Source: Tribonema minus
Lineage: Eukaryota > Sar > Xanthophyceae > Tribonematales > Tribonemataceae
Direction of reading: 5' to 3'
Assembly (NCBI GenBank): GCA_017506865.1
Contig: JAFCMP010000379.1
Location: 744,001 to 808,000 of the forward strand
DNA length: 64,000 nt
Below the pieces are notes generated by a model. The model searched no databases. It was not told the origin of the DNA and was given only the letters and a program-made list of their open reading frames with translations. The position numbers were made by a program, and so were the translations under genes. Below, piece by piece: positions 22,571 through 32,721 of the stretch. The first letter of the stretch is position 1, and the number at the start of each line of letters is the position of its first letter.

Positions 22571-24192
22571 CTCAATTGATGCTGCTGCTGCATGTCTCGG
22601 CTCACCTTCAGTCAACGCACCGCTCATTCTTTGTTTGGCTGCCCCAAGTACATGTGTAACATCACACCGCCCAGCTCTGCTGCACTGCAGCCGCATTGTG
22701 TTCTTGGCACAGCATTGAACTCACCATGGCACACAACTGTGTTACGAGGACAAAAATGCCTGCATACGCCACGCACTGCAGCACATCGTGATATGCTTGC
22801 AACTGCCATAATTTCTGAAATGTTGCTTTTCACAAACATGGCATTGTACTCACAAGGTACCATCCGCCGTTTGCATTTTCCGTTGTTCATGCATTGAGGC
22901 CGGCTGGACCAGGATTACCTGCGTCTGGATGGTTTTGCGCTCCATTCATGGGATTGGACTGAAGCTCTTTGAGTGATATGCCAGCCACTCATGGTAAGTA
23001 GCCACAGCTGGTTTTGGGAAGGCCATCAGTATCATGAAGGCATAGCTGATGTGGTGGTTTGTTCATCATGTGTGGTGCCAAGCATTGGATGTTGTACACA
23101 CACACGCGCGCCAAGGTGAGAGCATATCTCTAAATTCGGCACTGACATGCAGAACACTGTGCGTGCATTTGAATGCACTTGCAATCCCAGACTTGCTCCA
23201 GATTATGAAGGAGCTTTTGTGTGTCATGACTCATGCCGCGAAGATATTTTAAAAGAGTGCAATGGGCATTAAGGACGGCTGAAGTTGAGGTGTCTACAGA
23301 GTTTGTGCGCTGGCTTCCACTGTTTACTTGTATCCGTTTCCAAATTATGTTTTTCCTTGCCTGAAAGCACAATTCATTCATTTCACTGAAGTCATGAGAG
23401 CTGCAGAGCTAACAAAGGCCCACATCTTTCCTGGGTCCAGGTTTTCATGAACAGGCAGCACGACAATTAGTTTGACATGCACGGTTATGACCCCTCAAGC
23501 ACTGGACTGCCCAAGTCTGCTGCTTAATCAACGTGTGTGCATGCTTCTGTTATTTGTTGTGCGACTGCAGTCACTCAGTGAGTCAATGAGGCTCCAAGAG
23601 GTTGCTTAACCAACAAACGATCAGGGACACCTTGTTTCATCAAGCTTGCATAGCAAGCAGAACGGCCAATACTTAAGGTGAGCATGGGCGCTGGTGTTGA
23701 GTTGTGTGTGTGCCGCGATCTTGAATGGTTCCTGTTGCGTTGTGCTGCTATCCTTACATCATGTTGAAAACGATGAATTTTCACAAGCGTGCTTTGAACC
23801 TGCAGGTGCAAGTACTGCCATGCTCTTGTATCGATGCCTGCAGGCTGACTGCCTTTTTGATGTACTGTACAGTTCTGATTCACATGCTACTTGACAGTGA
23901 TTCACCAGACATGTTGATGGTAGTTGGAATAATCCAAGACATATGGACCAGGTTGACCCACTTGACAAATTGTGCAACAGCAATCCTGCTTGCCTTATGT
24001 ACCTAGTGGAAGGGCTTGCTCCACTGCAAGGTTGTGGCATTGCCATTGTGTGTAGCTAAGCTACACTTGTCTGTGTGCCCAAAGCCCGCTTGTCCTGAAA
24101 TTTCTTCTGCTGCGTTTTGTGCAGGCCATGAAGGAAGCTTGAAGCCTAAGAGCACGTTCTTGGCATCAATACCTCTGTAGAAAAAAACAATA
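22571..24192. other. Diverged repeat continuation, no gene supported
   Basis: Patches match 9.72-10.73 kb. From about 23.8 to 24.19 kb I see neither a match nor an ORF with motifs. Confidence 0.45.
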
Positions 24193-25202
24193 CGCCGGGG
24201 AGTCGCAGGATGGACATCGTGCTGCCTGCTGATGCCTTCCCGGTGACTGGCTACGACGATCCGACACGTCAACTACCGCTCATGGTGGACATCACCTGCT
24301 TCAAGGCACAGGTGGCATTGCGGGCGGAGAAGGCTGCAGCAGACCCCGAACGTTGCTGCCGCGGCCAAGAGGCCGCCCAAAGCACCCACTTTTCTGGTAT
24401 GTTGATCAGAATTGCTACAAACTTGCCACTTTGGCAATCGGGTCATTTGGCAGCATCGGCAGCATCGGGGCGCAGGGGCGGAAGCTGCTGGAGGCTGTGG
24501 CGACGGAGTATGCCAGCAGGATGTCAGTGCCCGGAGGAGCGCGCCCTAAAGCTCTCAAGGGCATCGCCCTGGCGCGCTTACGCTCGGCTCTGTCGGCAGC
24601 GCTCCACATGGCGTACTCTGGCCGTGTCATGACACACATGGCAGAATCCAGGGGGGGGGGGGGCACATGGACGAGGACGTAGGGAGGATCCCGAGATGCC
24701 GTTTGGTGGCGGCGGCGTTTTGAGTGGTTGTTATTGAGACACTTTCAGTCTGTCATACGACATGTAGATTCCGTACAGCAAGCTTCAAGTTAGATGCCAT
24801 TCATCTGGGCTTTTTCGCGCCCTGAGCGAGAATCAACAACAAGTACATACACACTGTTTTAGATGGCAACAAACAGAGAGCCTGCGGTTTTTCCTCAGAG
24901 GCTTTAAATCACAGCATATGTACAGGTTGAACGCGCGCATATATGTTGGTGTCTTTCTTGCCTGCTGATGAGAAAGTGTGTTGGCAAGCACGCACACTTG
25001 CGAACAAAATGCTTGACTTCTGCAGTATGTTGACTACCTATTCAAGATGTTACAGTGCCTTGTGTGTACACCTGAGTATGCATCGTCCACAGTTGCCTCA
25101 TACAGCATCGTGTATCGCTTGAGTATCAATGTCTGACAGAGTGCATCACACTTTTACAGCAGCTGCTGACATGATATGAAGAACTGTGTTCATGAGCGCC
25201 AG
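24193..25202 (+). repeat. Dispersed repeat Y, copy 2 (retroelement 3' end plus tail)
   Basis: This nearly matches 6135-7207. The endonuclease frame starts at 24210 with MDIVLPADAFPV and PLMVDITCFKAQV. Compared with copy 1 it stays open further, through RAEKAAADPERCC, before switching frame to the helical tail (IGSFGSIGSIGAQGRKLLEA). A run of G at about 24651-24662 follows. Similarity with copy 1 stops where the 13-bp direct repeat and the next retroelement begin (25203). Confidence 0.85.
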
Positions 25203-25215
25203 AACTTCAACACAC
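25203..25215. repeat. Target-site-like 13-bp direct repeat, left
   Basis: 'aacttcaacacac' is repeated exactly at 26329-26341 and brackets the GC-rich retroelement fragment. It fits a target-site duplication made by target-primed reverse transcription. Confidence 0.7.
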
Positions 25216-26271
25216 GCAAGCCAGGCTCTGCCCAGGCCCCGCCGACCGCCGTGCTGCCGCGGCGTCAAGCCGCGCTATCACGGGTGCTAGACGCAGCGCT
25301 CGCCGCCACGCAGCTGCGCCGGCTTAAAGGTGCGAATGCGTTGGAAGCAGTCGCGGCGTGGCGCAACGGCGCCTCTAAGGGGGCCATGGGTTTCTTGGCG
25401 CAACTGCCGAGCACTGACCCAGCGGAGACCATGTCGCCGCCAGAATTCCGCGAGAGGCTGCGGCGCCACCTGGGCGTGGAGCGCCCCGCCTCCGCTGCGG
25501 CGCGGTGCCCCAAGTGCCATACACCAGTGGACTCAGGTGCCCACCTGCGCCGCTGCACACAAGGGCTTAACGTCACGCGACACAACTTGCTCGCAGACGC
25601 GCTCTTTCAGCTGCTCAAGCAGGTGGCCCACCTCTGCGGTCTCGACCGGGACACCCTTGCCCCCTTCCGCCGCTACGCGGCGCGCCACGGGTTCAACAAG
25701 TTCATGGACATCGTCTTCGGCAGCAACCAGGTGTGCCTTCCAGTCCCTAAAGTGCAGCCGAGCGCCGACGCGGTAGCGGCAGGCCGGTGCACTAAACTGC
25801 GCGGCGGCTTTGAAGTAGCTTGTTGCATAGACGTCACCATACGTGACAGCTCATGTCCCTCCCGCCTCCGTCAGGCTCAGGGGGGCGCGCGCGATGTGGC
25901 AGCGCGTGCTTGAATCGGATTCGCAGGAAAAGATAGACACATACGAAGTCTCAGGGGCCCTGGACCCCACTACACACACCTTATTTTCCGCAGCCTTTGA
26001 CCACTTCGGCGCTATGTCACGCGACACCCAAGCGCTGCTACACGCACTCGCCGAGCAGAGCTCGCAGGGCAGCTACAATCTCGCGCATCGCGTTGCCTTC
26101 TGGCGCCGCCGCACCTCCCTCGCGCTACAGCGCGCGCTCACACGTGTCGTGATCGACAACTGGAACGCAGTCATTGCCCCTGATGGCGACGTCAGCGCTT
26201 ACCGCCGCATCGCACCGTTGCAAGTGCCGCGGCCCTCGCCGGCCAGCGCCGAACCGCCGGCCCCTCCGTAG
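25216..26271 (+). pseudogene. Retrotransposon zinc-knuckle and endonuclease domain, frameshifted
   Basis: The frame is open from before the element start to 25913, then continues in the +1 frame from about 25880 to the stop at 26271. The second part reads through QEKIDTYEVSG, FDHFGAMSRDTQALLHAL and LALQRALTRVVIDNWNAV. The switch falls at a run of six G (about 25878-25883), a typical site for a one-base indel. The first part carries LRRHLGVERP, the CPKC zinc motif with its H and C, ARHGFNKFMDIVFG and CCIDVT. With the upstream reverse transcriptase absent, it cannot be autonomous. Confidence 0.65.
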
Positions 26272-26328
26272 ATTTAGTTATTGCCCGATTTATCGTGCTC
26301 AGCCCATGCGGTCCAGGACATAATATAC
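25216..26328 (+). mobile_element. 5'-truncated non-LTR retrotransposon with restriction-like endonuclease
   Basis: This 1.1-kb GC-rich block differs in base composition from everything around it. It begins inside the coding region, has no reverse transcriptase, and ends without a poly(A) tail just before the second 13-bp direct repeat. The encoded protein shows a zinc-binding motif (CPKC, then H and C), an RHN motif, and a PD-(D/E)XK-like core (KFMDIVFG, then CCIDVTIRD). That order is known from R2/CRE-like elements with a C-terminal restriction-like endonuclease. It is truncated in the manner typical of such insertions. It belongs to a different family from the Y fragments, which share only the motif layout. 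Confidence 0.7.
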
Positions 26329-26341
26329 AACTTCAACACAC
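26329..26341. repeat. Target-site-like 13-bp direct repeat, right
   Basis: Exact second copy of 'aacttcaacacac' (first at 25203-25215), directly after the 3' end of the retroelement fragment. Confidence 0.7.
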
Positions 26342-26400
26342 CGTGAACTGTCGTTTGAAGTTATGAGTTTATTCCGAAGTTGTCAAGGCGGGACTACAGG

Positions 26401-29400
26401 ATGATGCTGGTTGTCAGCCTCATTGCTGGTTGCAGCTGCTTAACTGCCGCTCTGTTCTTCACCCCTCCCGCTACGTGGCAGCCTCATCGCAGGTAAGAGT
26501 TCTTCTGAGAAAAGCGGGGCAGGCGCTGCGCTGTCACTGTTTTGGCGGCCTAGCTCTCCACATGCGCTGCACGATATTTCGTCTGCCTGCACTCATTGCT
26601 TCGTGTCATATATCATTTTGAGGTATCACTGCTTGTTTGCAGGCTCCTGCTGCGAGCAGCAAATCCCACCGCTGCTGCTGCTGCTGCCGATGGCGGCAAC
26701 GGGAGCAGCACAATGAGGAGGATGAAGTTTTTTGACCGCACTGAAGAGCGAGAACGACTGTGCAATCTGCTCAGCCAAGAGCCAAACACCATTTTTCTTA
26801 TGATGGGGCCTGTCAGCTGCGGGAAGTCCCGCTTGGTAGAGGACATCGTCGAGGATCTGTTGCGAGGCGATGGCAAGCACCAGGGCAGCGGTGCACTGTA
26901 CATTAACCTACGACGAAAGGACAGCAAAACTCCGGCACTTTTTGCCTCTGCATTAGCTCGGAAGGGAGTGGCTCCACTTATCAATGGCCTGCCTGCTGAT
27001 CGCCAACAATCGATCGACGCCACAGCCGCTGCTTTTCATTCAACATTCAAGGTTGAACAGGACATGGACATGAAACGTTTCAGCAAAGTAACAGCGACGC
27101 TTTGGGACGCCATTAAAGCTCAGCAGGAACAGGACAAAAAGCAGCACTGCCAACAGGAGGATCCACTAAGCAAATCATCCAGTATAACGCAGGTCATCGA
27201 GATGTACGAGAAGATACTGCAACAATGGGAGTGGGCGCGCCAAGCCAAGGAGTTGACACAAGTGAAGCACCAGTGGCCTGTTGTTGTCACCGACGAGGTC
27301 GACAAATTCTGCCAATGGACCGATGAGCATCACGCTGACCGACAGACATTGCTAGAATACTTCGTCAAAGCCACAAAGGCCAAGAACACGTGCCATGTGC
27401 TGCTTGTCACCGCTGATTACACCTTTTAGAGCTGGCTGTCACAAGGTAAGTGTCATTCATACATGCTGTATTTCCCATCACAATCATTGGTTGTTGATAC
27501 TTTTGGGCTTGTGAGACTTGTGTGTTTATATTGCTGTTGGGGGTGGCGCTCTTTGCAATCGTGTGATCTGAATTCACTACTCCACTGTGCCCTTGTAAAC
27601 ATGTGCTCCCTGACTGCCGTTTTTGTTGCAGAGATTAGTGCCAGGTTCTGGCAGCGCCTGGTTATTGGCGATTTCCCTCAGAAAAATGATGCACGAGACT
27701 TCCTCTTGACTCAGTTGCCCGCTGGCACAAACATCTCCAAAGAAGATATGGTGCAAATATTAAAGGTGAGGGCGCTAGATAGAAGTGGTATGTTCACTTG
27801 ACTTTGTTTGCCGGTATCCTCATACAGGATGTCACCAAAGTACTGCGAAATCATCAATTCGCGAGAGGTTTAGAACAAACTCCATGATGCTTTCTGCGAA
27901 ATAACCTCTCCGCTGGCGTGTTGTCGCTCACAAAAATGCTAGAGAACTCATGCGTACTCTTCGAGCTTCTGGCCAATGGTCTGCATACATATCGCAGCGT
28001 TGAGTTTTCAACGTGCATTGACATTGAACGTGGGGTCGAGCTTCTTCTGTTCATGCCACTTGAAACCGTTTGCCGTGGTCAGAATTGTAGCCCTTTGCTA
28101 TGATCTCTGTGCGAGTACAACGCAGCCCCCAATTTGGGCCATCTTCAGCCACTTACTTTCACGGTAGTGGTGCATTACTGCATGATTGCCGTGCAGCAGG
28201 TGTAATGATGTGGACACAGTTACAGATGCTCCAACTGAATTATGTAACTGCTCAAATACTTTTTATAGTCTCTTCTCACCAAGAGATGGTGCGCAGTGCC
28301 ATTGCCAAACAGGTTGCTACGCTAGTTTGTTGTGGCAAGTAGGCGTACAAGTATTGAAATATTGGTGGGTGCGGCTATGGGTACGATTGTAAGTTGTGCT
28401 CTGTGACAACGGGTACGCGTATACTTGTAGAACCGGTTATTGCTTACAGAGCAGGTTCTTTGCCTTTTTGAACGTATTCTTTGAGCTGTCATACCAGATT
28501 CTTTGCAGCAATGGCCTGTGTTGTGTACTACAACATGAGATGTTTAACACTGCCCTGCAAATAGAAGTATCTTCCAAGGCTCGCTAAGGCGCAAAATACA
28601 GGCGGATGTATTGATTCAGATTTAAGAACATCCAGTAACTAGCATGCACAATGTACGTGCAGCTTACTTGCATGCGTATCTCTTCGGCAGTAGCTCTGGG
28701 GCAGCGCAACGTGGCGTTGAACTTTGAGTTGATGATGAAAACGAATGCTCGCTACGAGATGCCACCATGTCCGAGCCGGTGCGGTCTCAGCCATTCGAGA
28801 CTGCAACATGACCTGTTCTCTCGTGGGTGCTTGCTCGCAATCGCAGTTGCAACACTCGTTCGCAGTGCCAAGAAAAAAAATCCAACCCAACTTTTTTGAA
28901 TATTTTTTCTTACTCTTGAGGAGCTCGCGCAGCGTGTGCGAAAGCGTGATGCGAGATTTTTACTCGTACCCCAAATTAGCAGCTGTGGACCAGTACAGCT
29001 TCTACGCGTTACCTCACAAAACATGTTACGCGTACAAGTTGTTCCTTGGACGGCCACGCGCAAGAGTTAAAGCGTGCGTCCAAAAGTCGTACTCTCACGT
29101 GACGTATGTCCTACCAAATGTGGTGCGCCCATAATTTTAGGTCCAACAAACTGCGTTCGGCTCCAGCTGCACTGACGGAAATGCATCCCTCCAGCTGAGT
29201 TGCACACAGATCACATCGTCATGCACATGAAAGCGTTGGCGCACTCGCTAGGTTGCGTCTGGAAACAGGCACCAGATCAATAGTCTCTCATAGTGTACTG
29301 CACTTGCAGGTCTGCGGCGGCAATGCTGGAGCGTTACGCGGTGCTGCACTCAACTTCAAAGCCTCAAGACCCAGGAAACGCAGTTGGTCATCAGGTATGG

Positions 29401-30272
29401 TCGTCATGCGCTTTACTCAACCACATGATATCTGTCCGGTTCTGTGCTCCATAACCAAACGCCTTCTTTTTGGCAGCACCTGGCTCATAACAAAGAGCTG
29501 CTTCCACACCTCATATTTGTGTCAGGCAGAGCATTTTATTTTATTGGCAGCGTGACTGAGCAAGCAGAATTTTGTCAGAACGCGGCACGTTGTGCTGTGT
29601 CATGTTATGGTGGCACATGTGACCTTTTACACGTGTTCAAGGGCACATCAGCATCAAAATCTGTAACAGTTGCACCATAACGCCATCTCACAGTGAGGAC
29701 TTGTGGACCTTTGCTAGCAATGCCTGCCATTGCTCAGTGGTCTGACATGATGCACCATAAATCACAGCAACGTGTGCAAAGTGTCACAGCTGCTGACGTG
29801 AGCGTTGCATCCACTACATGTCGCCTCTCTGCTCTGCATGTCAGCCATGAAAGAAGCCTTCCAGTCCACTAAACTCGGCGTAGAAGATGCAGCAATGGGC
29901 GAGCCGGGTTGGACTGCTGCCCAATTTGCAGCTGCCTCCCTGCAGTTATGTCGCAGCCAGTATAAAGCAGTGCCGAAGCAGGAAATGCTGGTCTTGCTTG
30001 GGCGCCATATTACTACTGATCCCAACCAGCAGTTGAAAGCTGGCGAGCCTGCACTGGCTGCACTCATCAAGGCAAACATGCTGAGCCTGCGACCCTTCAG
30101 CACATGGGCATGAGACATTGCCAAAAAGGCTTTCGGGGAGAGCATCTGTGTGGTTACAGCAGCTTCGCCTATTGCCCTGCACTACATGAAAGCTCTGCGC
30201 CCAAAGCTGGCGATCACATTGCAACAGTGGGAGCAGCAGCAGGGGCAGGAACAGGCACCCCTCATCACTCAG
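26401..30272 (+). pseudogene. P-loop ATPase (archaeal-ATPase type) with two in-frame stops
   Basis: Five exons with consistent phases: 26401-26492, 26643-27445, 27632-27765, 29310-29394 and 29845-30272; the last exon is not identified. The N-terminus (MMLVVSLIAGCSCLTAALFF, then Arg- and Ala-rich) looks like an organelle transit or signal peptide. The ATPase part shows FFDRTEERERLCNLL, the Walker A region MMGPVSCGKSRLVED, and Walker B VVVTDEVDKF. This resembles eukaryotic members of the archaeal ATPase (PF01637-like) family, whose function is poorly known. A TAG at 27427-27429 interrupts ADYTF/SWLSQ, and a TGA at 30111-30113 interrupts FSTWA/DIAKKAFGE, yet similarity-like sequence and splice sites continue after each. 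Other genes here end normally with TAG or TGA, so I call a recent pseudogene rather than code change. Confidence 0.65.
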
Positions 30273-31544
30273 GTAAACCCTCATTTGCCGCTGATCATCA
30301 CGCTGACCCATGCCTATTGCGGAATTGGGCTGTCAGTTGAGCTGGTGCTGAGCGCTGGATGCATTGTCGTAACAGCATGCAATGGGGGTCACTACTGACA
30401 GTTCCTATGTCAAACCTTGCTTGCCTACATAGTCCGTACAGTCTGACAGTGTCCAGCTTGGCTCATGAAACAAGCAGTGCAGTACAGCTCAGCCTGAACA
30501 GTATTTTGCACTATGCGAGTTTCTTAACCTATTTATCGCTTGCTCCACCGCTTTCGAGGCATATGCATATTGCAAGAGGAAAAAGCCTAGGCGTTGTTTG
30601 GCAACATGGTAGACTATAAGCTCAAAGCAACATGATTGCAAGTTTAATTCTGTCAGGCGAAGGCAGATGTGAATTGCTAGAATGTGGTATGTATTGTGGT
30701 CCTGCCCAACTCTTGCACCAGCAGTGCAGCACCGGCTGCTGCAGCAGCATCTGGACCTCGCTCACAGCCCTGCTGCACTCACCCCCCCCCCCCTTCACCG
30801 CCGGTGCTATTCTACAACATGCTCCCCACTGTGCCGCGTCCTGCTTTGTCGTAAGGGGGCGAGGGCTGCATATGTTGTGTACAGAGCTCATACTCTTTGT
30901 ATATAGTTAATGTAGCTGTTAAGTGCTGAAGCAGCGCGACTGCTGATTAATCACTCACATGGCGTTTCACATCAAGAGGACCGTCCGTTGGCGCAATGCT
31001 GCTTGTGCATTGTTGCTGTGTGCTGTGCTCTTCTGGTGTAGTACCACACAGCCATGAACCCTTCACCCCAAGGCCTGACACACGCATTCCTCTGCCGGGA
31101 AACAAACACCAGAGGTCTAGCGGCTTTCCTGTTGCACCTTCAAGTTGTGTGATGTAGCATTGTTCCGCCTGCCCTGTCGGCTCTCACGGCTCAATACATT
31201 CTGATTGGCTCACAGTCCTCAGTACGCATGCGAATTTCACTCTCATCCTGCAACTGATGACACATGGGAAACACTATCATAAATCATTTCATCATCTGTA
31301 GTATACTTATGCATCGTGCTTTCTTGTTCTGGCTGCGCTTTAACTCTGTCCCCAACCCTCAGCAGCCTCAACCTATCAACAGCCTGAGCGCAGTTGCTAC
31401 AACTGCCATTGGGGGCGCTGCTATCAAGCAGTTGAGGAGCAGGCTGGCACGAGATGAAGGAGATCATGCATAAACAGAAATCACTCGAACACGGAGATCA
31501 TTTGTACATGTCTATGTTCATTTGCACTGTAGGCAGTGTAATGC
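30273..31544. other. Intergenic, no gene recognised
   Basis: This should contain the unidentified last exon of the ATPase gene. Otherwise I see only short frames and a C-run at about 30781-30793. A 69-codon plus frame near 31.3-31.47 kb has no motif. Confidence 0.4.
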
Positions 31545-32045
31545 AATGATGTTTTGCTTGCTGACTGGTCCATTTTATCATCTCCATCTTATGTCAATGC
31601 ACAAGTGCATGTCTGGTATTTGTGTGGGTACAGCTGCAGATCTGTGAGAGAGGTTGAATTACACATCAAATCGGCTTGTTTACACATCATTGGCACATCA
31701 CAATGGCGGCAACAGGTTGATGATTGTTGTTGTGCACATGCTTGCTGCACATGTGAATGAAGCAAGGGCGCTCTGATCATTCTGCATCCCACTGAGGATA
31801 CACACAGCATTCGACAAAATGATTGATGTAGAGCACAGCTAAACTGTTTAATACAACGCTGGATGGTCAAACAATTCCCTGCTGCAATCATGTCCGCATT
31901 TGAGTTGCATGCCCTGCATGCTGCTAGACACCAGTGATGATTTTGGATCAAGACAAAGTTGATGCAACTGCATGACAAGCGATACCATTGCCACAAATGT
32001 GTTCTTAAAAGCAGCGTGTCGCATCATGTTTTTAAATGGCACACG
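31545..32045. repeat. Dispersed repeat X, copy 2
   Basis: Direct-orientation match to 5560-6060 with scattered differences. No conserved ORF. Confidence 0.75.
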
Positions 32046-32721
32046 TAGTCGCTTCCGATGCAATGCTCACTGCTGGACCGCGATCGAATCCACACACAAT
32101 GCAATGGCTGTCGTGCAGCAGCTTTTGTAGTACTGGTAGACTAGGCAGCACATACCACTCTGATGATTGTAGTAGATACTCCCCTGCCATCCAAAACCCC
32201 AGTTTGATGTGCCTGATGTCCCATTCCCCGCTGTTGTGATGCTCATATTGCAGACCACAATCTGCCGTACATGAGGCGATGCATTCTGAACTCGTTTTCT
32301 CACTGCCATGCTACTGCTGCTGCCACTTGCGCATTGTCATCTACACTGTCTCTTGTGTGGCGCTGCATGCACCGGGCAGGACTCGATCATGGTGGCTCAA
32401 GGTAGTGATCTCCGTCCGTCGATAGAAAGCGGTAGCAGCTGCCTGATCTGAGTGTCTGATGTTCTGTAGCCTGTAGCACTCTGTGGCGCACTGTCACACG
32501 TTCAAGCAGGCTGTCAGCAGACTGCCAGTGAGTGCGCTGGCTGCACATGTGCCGATGCGCCCTCTCTGTCTCTCTCAGAAACCATGGCCGCCGCCTTTCC
32601 GATGCGCACACAAGCGGCCGCCATGGCGATTGATCCCAATCAGCGCTACAATGTGAATTGCTCTGATGATCTGCCGCTGTTAATCTGCTCAATGGCCCAT
32701 AACCACGACCCCTCCTTTTGT
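32046..32721. other. Spacer downstream of the F-box/beta-helix gene
   Basis: The short frames on both strands lack motifs. Part is presumably the 3' UTR of the gene that ends at 32722 on the minus strand. Confidence 0.4.

Noticed and set aside
26401-30272. Stop-codon reassignment to explain TAG and TGA in the ATPase
   Set aside because: ARP6 and the STIMATE-like gene end with TGA and PHF5A and Obg end with TAG at the expected places, so both codons work as stops here.
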